The position numbers and the translations under genes are program-made. The notes below the pieces were generated by a model. That model ran no database searches. It was given only the letters and a program-made list of their open reading frames with translations, and was not told the DNA's origin. This document shows positions 9,207 to 16,271 of a DNA stretch of 20,089 nucleotides, one piece after another. Numbering within the stretch: the stretch's first letter is position 1; the number at the start of each line of letters is the position of its first letter. The stretch covers positions 1 to 20,089 of the forward strand of contig CAAEOW010000158.1 in assembly GCA_900757705.1 (NCBI GenBank), read 5' to 3'. The DNA is from an uncultured Collinsella sp. Lineage in GTDB: Bacteria > Actinomycetota > Coriobacteriia > Coriobacteriales > Coriobacteriaceae.

Positions 9207-10172
9207 CTAAAAATACTCGTCGAGGAAGTCATCGACCGTGTTCCAGTAGAGCTCGGGGTCAACTTGCGCACTCTTGGCGTGGGTGGCGCCATGGATGGTG
9301 AGCTTTTGCTTGACCTTGCTGGCGCACGCGTCGTAGTTTTGGTCGAGCATGCTGTACGGCACAAAGGTGTCCTGGTCGCCGTGGATAAACAGCATGGGAA
9401 CCGTCGCGTGCTTGAGTTGCTCCACACTGCTCGCCTTATGAAAGTCGTAGCCCGCGCGCACGTTGCACACCAAGTTTGCTACATCGAGCAAGGGAAAGCT
9501 GGGCAGGCCGAACACGTCCTTGAGCTGCAGAGAAAACTCGTCCCAAACACTCGTATAACCGCAGTCCTCGATAATGCATTTCACGTTTGCGGGCAGAGAT
9601 TCCCCCGCAACGTTCATGGCGGTTGCCGCACCCATCGACTCGCCAAAGACCAGGATGCGCGCCTCGGGGTCAGCCTGAACAATTCGCCCGATCCATGCGA
9701 TAACATCGAGTCGCTCGGGCCAGCCCATGCCGATATAGTCGCCGCCGGAGCGCTCGTGGGCGCGGGCGGCAGGCGCGAGCACGTTCATGCCGCGGTCGTG
9801 GAAGCGCTTGGCGTATCGGGCCATACCGATGGGCTCGCTGGTATATCCATGCAGGCAGACGGCGTAATCGTGGGTGTTCTCCGAGGCGGCAAAATACCAA
9901 GCGGCGAGCTCGGTTCCGTCATCTGCGGTGAGGCTGCTGCTCTCGCGATTCTCTTTAAACCACGCCCGCGCCTCGGTTTCCTCGGCATCCGGCTGCTCGC
10001 CTTCTTTGTCGTTCTTGCTATCCTGCATCATCTTCATGGTGTACGGCGCTTGGGGATTCAGCGCGAAGTCAAACAGAAAGTTGCCGGCAAATCCGAGCAG
10101 CGCAACGACAACCACCAGTGCAACGATGCCGGCTATCTTGAGCTTTCGATGGGAACGTGCGTTTTGAGCCAT
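9207..10172 (-). CDS. Membrane-anchored alpha/beta hydrolase (serine hydrolase)
   Basis: A 321-residue protein with one N-terminal hydrophobic segment (about 12-35) after a basic start, so it is probably anchored with the catalytic domain outside the cell. The oxyanion region HGYTS begins at His108. The nucleophile elbow is GESMG with Ser179. The acid is Asp268 (or Asp266) in HGDQDTFVP, and the base is His298 in GATHAKS. The cap region and motifs resemble the Bacillus YqkD/BAAT-like group of hydrolases. AGGAG lies eight bases before the ATG. It is a single gene, divergent from the hemolysin III gene. The substrate is unknown; an esterase or lipase acting on small acyl esters is the usual guess for this group. 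Confidence 0.9.
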   Translation of the reverse strand: MAQNARSHRKLKIAGIVALVVVVALLGFAGNFLFDFALNPQAPYTMKMMQDSKNDKEGEQPDAEETEARAWFKENRESSSLTADDGTELAAWYFAASENTHDYAVCLHGYTSEPIGMARYAKRFHDRGMNVLAPAARAHERSGGDYIGMGWPERLDVIAWIGRIVQADPEARILVFGESMGAATAMNVAGESLPANVKCIIEDCGYTSVWDEFSLQLKDVFGLPSFPLLDVANLVCNVRAGYDFHKASSVEQLKHATVPMLFIHGDQDTFVPYSMLDQNYDACASKVKQKLTIHGATHAKSAQVDPELYWNTVDDFLDEYF

Positions 10173-10192
10173 GCGGTATTCTCCTATAAGAT

Positions 10193-10206
10193 GTTAATAC
10201 ATCAAC
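10193..10206. promoter_or_regulatory. Operator-like dyad B (downstream of the hydrolase promoter)
   Basis: GTTAATACATCAAC matches dyad A (GTTGATGCGTCAAC) at 11 of 14 positions. It lies about 10-22 bases downstream of the predicted transcription start of the hydrolase gene, a usual place for a repressor site. The centres of the two dyads are 45 bp apart. Confidence 0.45.
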
Positions 10207-10221
10207 ATTTAATGCAAGCGC

Positions 10222-10250
10222 ATTATGGACGTTCGCCGTTGATGCGTCAA
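10222..10250 (-). promoter_or_regulatory. Promoter of the alpha/beta hydrolase gene
   Basis: On the minus strand TTGACG (10250-10245) and CATAAT (10227-10222) are separated by exactly 17 bases, each matching consensus at 5 of 6 positions. The predicted start of transcription is near 10215, giving a 43-base leader before the ATG at 10172. A small dyad AATGC-N4-GCATT (10211-10224) overlaps the -10 box. Confidence 0.6.
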
Positions 10251-10251
10251 C
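10238..10251. promoter_or_regulatory. Operator-like dyad A (overlaps the hydrolase -35 box)
   Basis: GTTGATGCGTCAAC is an inverted repeat with half-site GTTGA around TGCG. It covers the -35 box of the hydrolase promoter and has a near-copy 45 bp away. Together they look like a pair of sites for one dimeric regulator. No regulator gene lies in the window. Confidence 0.5.
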
Positions 10252-10293
10252 AGACAAAGAATGGGTAAACAAAGGGTCACGTATGGTGCAAAT

Positions 10294-10323
10294 TTCGCAC
10301 GTACCTAGACGCTTTGATATAGT
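10294..10323 (+). promoter_or_regulatory. Probable promoter of the hemolysin III gene
   Basis: TATAGT at 10318-10323 is a good -10 box (5 of 6), with TTCGCA (10294-10299; 4 of 6) 18 bases upstream. A dyad GTGC-N7-GCAC at 10286-10300 overlaps the -35 element. Transcription would start about 30 bases before the ATG at 10359. Confidence 0.42.
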
Positions 10324-10358
10324 GTTGAGAACTCTTTACGTTGGAGGATGTAACCGGC

Positions 10359-11042
10359 ATGTCCGATTCGAGCGACAGTTCTAAGCCGCGACCCAAGACC
10401 GCGGCCGTTCCACACTACACGGTGGGCGAGGAGATCATGAACTCCGTCACCCATGGTGTCGGCTGCCTGCTGGGTATCGCGGGCCTGGTGCTCCTGATCG
10501 TATTCGCTGCCCTGCGCGGCGGAGGCCCGGCCCACATGGCCGCGGCGATTGTCTATGGCGTCAGCATTATTCTCGAATATCTGGCCTCCACGCTCTACCA
10601 CGCGATTCAACCCGCGCGCGCCAAGCGCGTGTTTCGCATCATCGACCACAGCTGCATCTACCTGCTCATAGCCGGCAGCTATACGCCGTTTTGCCTCATC
10701 ACGCTCGCAAACGACGGCGGTCCTGCGCTGTTCTTTGCCGTATGGGCCATCGCCATTATCGGCATCGCCCTCGAGTGCTTTATGCGTGAGCGTCAACCGC
10801 ACTGGGTAAGCGGCCTGGTCTACCTGCTGATGGGCTGGCTTGTCGTCTTTAAGCTGCCCGAACTTGTGTCGCTGCTCAACCCCGTGGCACTTGCCCTGCT
10901 CGCCGTCGGCGGCGTGTGCTACACCGCGGGCGTGCCGTTCTATATCGCCAAAAACGTGCGCTATCTGCACAGCGTGTTTCACCTGTGGGTGCTCGCCGGC
11001 AGCATCTTCCAGTTCATGGCGGTGATCCTCTTCGTAATCTAG
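10359..11042 (+). CDS. Hemolysin III / PAQR family membrane protein
   Basis: A 227-residue polytopic membrane protein with about seven hydrophobic segments. It carries the family landmarks: EEIMNSVTH (His32), STLYH (His81), the DHSCIYLLIAGSYTP block, and a final HSVFH (His204, His208). These His residues form the presumed metal site of the PAQR-like superfamily, whose members include possible lipid-modifying hydrolases; haemolysis is the historical name only. I chose the ATG at 10359. GGAGG at 10343-10347 is eleven bases upstream, rather far, and an in-frame TTG at 10341 would overlap that site. Its own promoter and a 110-bp gap to the next gene suggest a single-gene unit. Confidence 0.9.
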   Translation: MSDSSDSSKPRPKTAAVPHYTVGEEIMNSVTHGVGCLLGIAGLVLLIVFAALRGGGPAHMAAAIVYGVSIILEYLASTLYHAIQPARAKRVFRIIDHSCIYLLIAGSYTPFCLITLANDGGPALFFAVWAIAIIGIALECFMRERQPHWVSGLVYLLMGWLVVFKLPELVSLLNPVALALLAVGGVCYTAGVPFYIAKNVRYLHSVFHLWVLAGSIFQFMAVILFVI

Positions 11043-11152
11043 CGACCATGCCTGCGCGCCCGCGTCCTCGTTTGGGCGCCGGCGCAATTGCCGTATCCGC
11101 CATCAACGTTTTACCCTAACGTCCCGAATCTTGGAGGTTCGAGAAACTCCCG

Positions 11153-12526
11153 ATGGACATAACCATCTCCCTTATCACCACCCTCGTTTTGACCCTCATC
11201 AACGGCTACTTCTCCATGTCCGAGATGGCGCTCACCACGGCTAAGCGCGCCGTGTTGGAGCACGATGCCGAGGAAGGCGACAAGCGCGCCGAGCGCGCCA
11301 TTAAGCTGGCCGCCGACTCCGACCAGCTGCTCGCCACCATCCAGGTCGCCATCACGCTCGTGGGCTTCGCCTCGTCCGCCGTCGCCTCGACGAGCCTGTC
11401 CGACCCACTTGCCACGTGGCTCATGAGCTTTGGCATCGCGCCGCTCTCCGCCATTGCGCGCGGCCTGGCGCCGGTCATCATCACCGTCGCCGTCGCCTTC
11501 GTGTCCATCGTGATTGGCGAGCTTGTGCCCAAGCGCATCGGCCTGGCCAACGCCGAAGGCGTGTCCAAGCAGGTCGTGGGACCGTTGTCGTTTTTCCAAA
11601 AGATCGCCCGTCCGCTCGTGTGGCTGACCGGCGCTTGCTCCGACGGCCTGGCCCGCATCCTGCGCATCAAGAGCGCCGACGACCGCCAAAACGTCTCGGA
11701 GGAAGAGATCAAATACATGGTCTCGGAGCAGGACGATCTGCTCGACGAGGAAAAGCGCATGATCCACGAGATCTTCGACCTGGGAGACACCGTTGCCCGC
11801 GAGGTCATGGTGCCGCGCGTGGACACCACCATGTGCGAGGACGACGAAACGGTCGCCGACGTGCTGTCCGCCATGCGCCAGACCGGCTTTAGCCGCATCC
11901 CCGTCTATCACGAGGATCCCGACAACGTCGCCGGCATCGCGCACATCAAGGACCTGATCCAGCCTTCGCTCGACGGCAAGGGCGACCAGCCCATCGCCGA
12001 CTTTTTGCGCGACGCCACCTTTGTGCCCGACACCAAGGACATCCTGCCGCTGCTGTCCGAGATGCAGACCTCGCACGACCAGATCGTGGTGGTCGTGGAC
12101 GAGTACGGCGGCACGGCCGGCATCATCACCATCGAGGACATCGTCGAGGAGATCGTGGGCGAGATCGAGGACGAGTTCGATCCCGACAACAAGTACCTCA
12201 CGCGCCTTTCGCGCCGCGAGTGGCTCGTCGATGGGCGTTTTTCGTGCGATGACGCGATTGAGCTTGGTTGGCCGCTCGAGGAAAGCGATGATTATGAGAC
12301 CATCGCCGGCTGGATTTTGGAGCTTTGCGACTCGGTGCCCGACATCGGAGAGGTGTTTGAGGTTGCGGGGTACAAGTTTAAAGTGCAGTCGATGCGTGGC
12401 CAGCGCATCTCGCTCATTCGCGTGATCGCTCCGGCCGAAACCGATAAGAAGGATTCCGAGTCCTCGGCAGATAAGCCGGCGGCGTCGGGCGCGGGCTCTG
12501 CGGACCCGCACGACGGCGACGAGTAG
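11153..12526 (+). CDS. CNNM/CorC (HlyC) family transporter with CBS pair
   Basis: A 457-residue protein. The N-terminal DUF21/CNNM membrane domain (about 1-190) has segments near 5-27, 60-80, 95-120 and 125-145. A CBS pair follows (about 205-335), including VMVPRVDTTM near 219 and VDEYGGTAGIITIEDIVEEI near 315, then the CorC_HlyC domain (about 345-425). The tail is Asp/Ser/Ala rich. CNNM proteins are linked to magnesium efflux or cation homeostasis, and CBS pairs usually bind Mg-ATP or adenine nucleotides. The ATG at 11153 is the only in-frame start near GGAGG (11133-11137), but the 15-base spacing is long. It is followed after 24 bases by the cyanophycin-N-like gene, with which it probably shares a transcript. 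Confidence 0.92.
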   Translation: MDITISLITTLVLTLINGYFSMSEMALTTAKRAVLEHDAEEGDKRAERAIKLAADSDQLLATIQVAITLVGFASSAVASTSLSDPLATWLMSFGIAPLSAIARGLAPVIITVAVAFVSIVIGELVPKRIGLANAEGVSKQVVGPLSFFQKIARPLVWLTGACSDGLARILRIKSADDRQNVSEEEIKYMVSEQDDLLDEEKRMIHEIFDLGDTVAREVMVPRVDTTMCEDDETVADVLSAMRQTGFSRIPVYHEDPDNVAGIAHIKDLIQPSLDGKGDQPIADFLRDATFVPDTKDILPLLSEMQTSHDQIVVVVDEYGGTAGIITIEDIVEEIVGEIEDEFDPDNKYLTRLSRREWLVDGRFSCDDAIELGWPLEESDDYETIAGWILELCDSVPDIGEVFEVAGYKFKVQSMRGQRISLIRVIAPAETDKKDSESSADKPAASGAGSADPHDGDE

Positions 12527-12550
12527 GGCAAGGAAGAGTAGGGGAGAGTT

Positions 12551-13396
12551 ATGGCAGGCCTGTTTAACATCCTTAAGGTCACCGTCAGCGAGGACAAGAT
12601 CTGCGCGCACGTGCTGGTGAACCCCGGCATGCCGCTTATGACCTCGGAGGACATCGAGGCCACGGCGCGCGTGTACTACCTGGTACCTGCGATTGCCAAG
12701 CATCTGTGCCTGGGCGATTCCGGTCGCGAGTTCCAGGACTGCATGGGTCAGACCGAGCTTTGCCATCTGCTGGAGCACGTGACGGTCGAGCTCATGAACG
12801 AGACCGGGCTTGCCGGCAGCATTTCGTGCGGCCGCACTCGCGTGAGCGAGCACGACGAGCGCGTCTTTGAGGTCGAGCTTTCGTGTCCCGACGACGCGCT
12901 GGCCATCGGCGCGCTGTCTTCGGCCACCTTTATGATGGACTGGGCCTACCTGCACGCCGACCAGCCGGCTCCCGACGTGGAGGGCACGGTCGCGGGTTTG
13001 CGCAACCTGGTGCTGGGCATGCGTGCCGAGGCCGAGGGCAAAGATCCGCACGAGGCCGTCGCTGCCGCGAATGGCGAGGGCGAGGCCGGGGACGCGACCG
13101 AGGACGAGGCGCCTGCCGAGGAGACTGTTGAGGCTGCCGCCGAGGCGTCTGCCGAGGAGGCCGTCGAGGCCGAGCCCGCGGAGCCTCAGGGCGTTCCGAG
13201 CTTTGACGACGAACCGCAGGAGGCAATCGATACCGAGGGCGCGACCGCCGAGAGCCATGAGGCCCCCGCTGCCGTCTACGGTGGCGCGGCGACGGCTCCG
13301 GTTGCCCCCGCGCGCGAGGGAGCGCTGCCGCTCGTTGACGGCGCCGGCGAGGACCCGGCCGCCACGGTGGCCATGCCTGCCATGCCGCAGGAGTAG
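12551..13396 (+). CDS. Free-standing cyanophycin-synthetase N-terminal-like domain protein with acidic tail
   Basis: A 281-residue soluble protein. Residues 1 to about 155 are compact and resemble the N-terminal domain of cyanophycin synthetase; the best match by eye is the helix GQTELCHLLEHVTVELMNE, similar to GxxLGHxxEHVALELQ in CphA. There is no ATP-grasp or Mur-ligase part. From about 157 the chain is Ala, Glu and Pro rich and acidic, with little predicted structure. A GGGGAGAG ribosome site precedes the ATG. It is co-directional with and 24 bases behind the CNNM/CorC gene. The role is unknown; a divergent domain kept without the enzyme may act in binding or regulation. The family assignment is from memory and moderately sure. 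Confidence 0.75.
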   Translation: MAGLFNILKVTVSEDKICAHVLVNPGMPLMTSEDIEATARVYYLVPAIAKHLCLGDSGREFQDCMGQTELCHLLEHVTVELMNETGLAGSISCGRTRVSEHDERVFEVELSCPDDALAIGALSSATFMMDWAYLHADQPAPDVEGTVAGLRNLVLGMRAEAEGKDPHEAVAAANGEGEAGDATEDEAPAEETVEAAAEASAEEAVEAEPAEPQGVPSFDDEPQEAIDTEGATAESHEAPAAVYGGAATAPVAPAREGALPLVDGAGEDPAATVAMPAMPQE

Positions 13397-13475
13397 GCTC
13401 ACCCGCTTATCACCATCATGTACCTGCGTCTTTACCGTACGCAGATGAGCAAGACGGCAAGCGCTGCGCTGCGGG

Positions 13476-13481
13476 TATAAT
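13476..13481 (+). promoter_or_regulatory. -10 box of the YtxH-PRC operon
   Basis: TATAAT is a perfect -10 consensus, 51 bases before the YtxH start. No clear -35 box lies at 16-18 bases upstream. The short leader contains a hairpin (GGGCGC-N4-GTGCCC, 13500-13515, with one G-T pair) just before the ribosome site AGGAGAGGA. Confidence 0.5.
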
Positions 13482-13532
13482 GGACAGCATTCAAACGGTG
13501 GGCGCCGAGGTGCCCGCAGGAGAGGAATGATC

Positions 13533-13922
13533 ATGGGTAAGACTTTCAACTTTATCTCGGGTGCGCTCTTCGGTGCCGCCGCCGGCGCCATTATCGGCGT
13601 CGCCCTGGCTCCGCGCTCGGGCGCCGAGACCCGCGCCATGGCTGCCGATATCGCCAACGACGCCTGGGATAACATGCGCGACACCTACGAGCACGGTGCC
13701 GAGGAGGCCCGCGCTGCGGTCAACGATTTTGGCCCGATGGTCGATGCCAAGACCGATGACCTGCGTGCCAAGGTTGACCTTGCCCGCGAGCGCATGGACC
13801 AGCTGCGAGAGCAGCTCAACGACGCCATCTCGGGCGGCAACGTGACGCCCGCCGCCGATGTCGTGGTCGAGAACGCCGTCGAGGCCGACACCGAGGCCGC
13901 GGAGCCTTCGACCGAGGCATAA
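13533..13922 (+). CDS. YtxH domain protein (small envelope/stress protein)
   Basis: A 129-residue protein. It opens with a Gly/Ala-rich hydrophobic segment (about 6-26; FISGALFGAAAGAIIGVALA) followed by APRSGAETR, the typical YtxH signature. An amphipathic, probably coiled-coil helical region spans about 35-95, and the C-terminus is acidic. YtxH proteins are small membrane-associated, often stress-induced proteins of unclear mechanism. Two ATGs lie six bases apart (13527 and 13533). I chose 13533 because AGGAGAGGA (13518-13526) is better spaced for it and MGKTFNF fits the family. The stop TAA shares its last base with the start of the next gene (TAATG). Confidence 0.85.
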   Translation: MGKTFNFISGALFGAAAGAIIGVALAPRSGAETRAMAADIANDAWDNMRDTYEHGAEEARAAVNDFGPMVDAKTDDLRAKVDLARERMDQLREQLNDAISGGNVTPAADVVVENAVEADTEAAEPSTEA

Positions 13923-14677
13923 TGCGCGCCGGGGATTTTGTCGGCGCCAAGATCTATCGCAAGCCTACCGAGGATAAGCGCACTAAAAAAGACGGCACGC
14001 CGCGCAGCCCTAAAAAGCTCGGCAAGATTCACTTTCCGGTCTTTACCCCGGGCGGTACGCGCGTGGTGGGCTTTATGGTTCGCCAGTCCGATATCGCGGG
14101 TATGATCGAGCGCCCCGACCGATTTGTGGCGCTCGATGCCATTGGCGTCTACGAGGGCGCCATCGCGGTTGACGACGTCAAGGGCACCTACGATGCCGCT
14201 GCGGCCAAGCGTCTCGACATCAACCTGGATGATTGCATTATCTGGGTTGGCATGGACGTGCGCACGGAGTCGGGCGATGCCGTGGGCTATTGCTCGGATG
14301 TGGAGTTCAAGCCGCGTTCGGGCATCGTGCAGACGTTCTATGTGACCACTGGCACCGCTTCGAGTGTGCTGGTGGGCGACACGCAGATGCCGCCGACGAT
14401 GCTGCGCGGCTATGCGGACGGCGCGATGATCGTTTCGGACGAGGTCAAGTCGCTCGGGTATTCGGGCGGCGCCGCTGCAAAGGCTGCCGAGGCAAGCGTC
14501 GTGGTGGGCGATAAGGTCAAGAAGGGCGCCAAGGTGCTCGATGACAAGGGATCGGTCGCCGTGGATAAGGGCAGTCGCGCGCTGGGCAAGCAGCTCGGCA
14601 AGACGCGCGGTATGTTCAAGGCCTTTAAGGACGAATATCAAAAGGCGAGCGGGGGCTCGTCAAAAGCTAGCAAATAG
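13922..14677 (+). CDS. PRC-barrel-like protein, translationally coupled to YtxH
   Basis: A 251-residue soluble protein. Residues 1 to about 85 and about 85-165 look like two beta-rich PRC-barrel-type units, with phrases such as VVGFMVRQSD, GAIAVDDVKGTYD and GDAVGYCSDVEF. The remaining C-terminal ~80 residues are Lys, Ala and Gly rich and probably helical (KKGAKVLDDKGSVAVDKGSR). The ATG overlaps the YtxH stop as TAATG, so re-initiation by the same ribosome and balanced synthesis are likely. PRC barrels occur in ribosome maturation factors, photosynthetic H subunits and sporulation proteins; nothing here indicates which role applies. The N-terminal part of the MgtE-like protein in this window looks similar in kind. 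Confidence 0.75.
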   Translation: MRAGDFVGAKIYRKPTEDKRTKKDGTPRSPKKLGKIHFPVFTPGGTRVVGFMVRQSDIAGMIERPDRFVALDAIGVYEGAIAVDDVKGTYDAAAAKRLDINLDDCIIWVGMDVRTESGDAVGYCSDVEFKPRSGIVQTFYVTTGTASSVLVGDTQMPPTMLRGYADGAMIVSDEVKSLGYSGGAAAKAAEASVVVGDKVKKGAKVLDDKGSVAVDKGSRALGKQLGKTRGMFKAFKDEYQKASGGSSKASK

Positions 14678-14698
14678 CGACGTACCAAATGATGGGAG

Positions 14699-14735
14699 GC
14701 AAGCCGGAGACCTGTTGCTCCGGCTTGCTGCGTTT
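14699..14735 (+). terminator. Hairpin terminator or attenuator between the PRC gene and the deacetylase-like gene
   Basis: A perfect 11-bp stem (GCAAGCCGGAG at 14699-14709 with its complement at 14718-14728) and an 8-base loop are followed by TGCGTTTA, a weak U-tract. The next start codon is only 22 bases after the stem and no promoter is visible between, so partial read-through is expected. Confidence 0.6.
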
Positions 14736-14749
14736 ATGGGGGAGGGCAC

Positions 14750-16156
14750 ATGCGCCAAAACGGATCATATTCACACGGGCGCTCGGGTGCGCGTCCGACG
14801 GCGCGCCGCGATCTGGGGCAGTTGCCCAGCGGCCAGCGCAAGCGTCACCGTAAGCCCGGCGCGATGTATCTCAACCATAGCCGCGGCTTTAGCGACCGCA
14901 GCGCTCGGATCGGCAACGGCCGCACACCCCGTCGTCCGTCTCGCCTGCCCTATGCGCTCATCGCCGTGGGTTGCGCACTCGTGTTGTTTATCGCTGCCGT
15001 CGTGGGTTACGTCAACCGCAGCGTGGATGTCGTCCTCAACGGTCAGGAGACTGCGGTGCGCGTCGGCTCTACGCTGCAAAATCTCATCGACGACCAGGAG
15101 TTGACCGATACCTACGACGCCGGGGATCTGTTGGCTGTTGACGACAGCGTGCTGACCCGCCATGGCGGCGAAAAGCTGTCGGTAAAGGTGGACGGCAAGC
15201 GCATAAAACAGGGCAAGTGGAAAAGCCGCGAGCTTACGGGCGGCGAGAAGGTGACGGTCAAGGACGGCCGCGACACGTACGAGAAGCACGAGGTCCAGGC
15301 GACGGTTATCGAGCCCAAGCTCAAGGTCGAGGGCACGGGTGCCATCGAGTACGTCAAGACGTGGGGCATCCAAGGTCGCTCCGAGGTGTGGGTCGGCGAA
15401 CAATCGGGCAAGACGCAGGACCGCGGCGAGGTCGTGCCTGCCACCGATTGCGTGGTCGAGTGCGCGAGCGTGGCGCCCAAGGGCAACGAAAAGTACGTGG
15501 CGCTGACGTTTGATGAGGGCCCGAGCGGCGCGACCAAGCAAATCTTGCAGGTGCTCAAGGAAAAGGGCGTCACCGCGACGTTCTTCCTGTCGGGCGATGC
15601 GGCCGAGGCCTCGCCCGCTACTGCCAAGGCGATAGTCGATGCCGGCTGCGAGGTCGGCTCCAACAGTTACAGCGACGAATCGCTCAAGGGCAAGGATCGC
15701 GATGCAGTGCGCGAGCAGGTTTCGAAGGGCACCGAGGCGATCAAGTCTGCGACCGGAACGTCGACGATGCTTTTGCGTGCTCCCTACGCAGCCTTTGACG
15801 AGCAAAACTGGATTGATGCGATGGACCTGGTGTCTGCCGTGGTCTCGTGGAATATCGATTCGGGCGACTGGCTGCTCAACGGTGCCGACGAGCAGGTCTC
15901 GACGGTGCTCGATTCGGTGACGCCGGGCAACATTGTGCTGCTGACCGATAACGATGAATGTGCCGAGCAGACGCTCGAGGCGCTGCCGCAGATTATCGAC
16001 GGGCTTATTGCCGACGGCTACAAAATCGTGACATTGAGCGATCTGGTCAAGACGGATACATCGCTGAGCAAAAAGCTCACCTCGCTGACGAAGGTTACCA
16101 TGCCCAAAAACGCCGTGTTCCCCCAGCTTGCCGAAGATGACGACACTACAGACTAG
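14750..16156 (+). CDS. Membrane-anchored NodB-fold (polysaccharide deacetylase-like) protein, probable pseudoenzyme
   Basis: A 468-residue protein. A basic cytoplasmic tail (1-66) is followed by one membrane segment (about 67-88), an extracellular beta-rich region similar to DUF348/ubiquitin-like repeats (about 90-170), a linker, and a NodB-type domain (about 245-450). Fold motifs are present: TFDEGP at 253-258, RAPY at 343-346, and WNIDSGDW at 367-374. Key residues differ. The metal Asp is Glu256; the HxxxH pair expected in motif 2 reads SNSYSD, so the ligands are Asn305 and Asp309; and motif 5 LxH reads LLTD with Thr399 at the catalytic His. The first Asp (Asp255) is kept. Classical peptidoglycan or chitin deacetylation is therefore unlikely; a binding role or altered chemistry is more plausible. 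A GGGGGAGGG ribosome site precedes the ATG. The stop TAG starts repeat copy 3. Confidence 0.88.
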   Translation: MRQNGSYSHGRSGARPTARRDLGQLPSGQRKRHRKPGAMYLNHSRGFSDRSARIGNGRTPRRPSRLPYALIAVGCALVLFIAAVVGYVNRSVDVVLNGQETAVRVGSTLQNLIDDQELTDTYDAGDLLAVDDSVLTRHGGEKLSVKVDGKRIKQGKWKSRELTGGEKVTVKDGRDTYEKHEVQATVIEPKLKVEGTGAIEYVKTWGIQGRSEVWVGEQSGKTQDRGEVVPATDCVVECASVAPKGNEKYVALTFDEGPSGATKQILQVLKEKGVTATFFLSGDAAEASPATAKAIVDAGCEVGSNSYSDESLKGKDRDAVREQVSKGTEAIKSATGTSTMLLRAPYAAFDEQNWIDAMDLVSAVVSWNIDSGDWLLNGADEQVSTVLDSVTPGNIVLLTDNDECAEQTLEALPQIIDGLIADGYKIVTLSDLVKTDTSLSKKLTSLTKVTMPKNAVFPQLAEDDDTTD

Positions 16157-16182
16157 TCATGTAAGAACGTCCCCAATGACTA
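16154..16182 (+). repeat. 29-nt 3'-end stem-loop repeat, copy 3 (overlaps a stop codon)
   Basis: Begins with the TAG stop of the deacetylase-like gene. TAGTCAT and ATGACTA form a perfect 7-bp stem around GTAAGAACGTCCCCA. Same strand and same relation to the upstream gene as the other two copies. Confidence 0.8.
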
Positions 16183-16256
16183 TGTCACGGATGCGTCAGC
16201 GTTTGGTATGCCTGCGATGTTTGGAGCATAAATTTGGCGCCACGGCGCGATGCTGA

Positions 16257-16265
16257 TGCTATAGT
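16257..16265 (+). promoter_or_regulatory. Extended -10 promoter of the MgtE-like/NRMT-like operon
   Basis: TGCTATAGT combines the extended -10 TGN element with TATAGT (5 of 6). Transcription would start near 16271, so the mRNA would carry a leader of about 205 bases before the GTG start at 16477. No strong -35 box is seen, as is usual for extended -10 promoters. Confidence 0.55.
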
Positions 16266-16271
16266 TACTGC

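Noticed and set aside
9201..9225. Terminator for the minus-strand hydrolase at AAAGC / GCTTT
   Set aside because: Only five weak pairs and no T-run. The strong hairpin at 9003-9040 could serve instead.
10348..10353. ATGTAA start-stop minimal frame right after GGAGG before the hemolysin III gene
   Set aside because: No spacing to the ribosome site; most likely chance.
11111..13684. 857-codon open frame on the minus strand
   Set aside because: It is antisense to the CNNM/CorC and cyanophycin-N-like genes. High GC makes long antisense frames common, and the translation is rich in His, Arg, Gly and Val with no domain.
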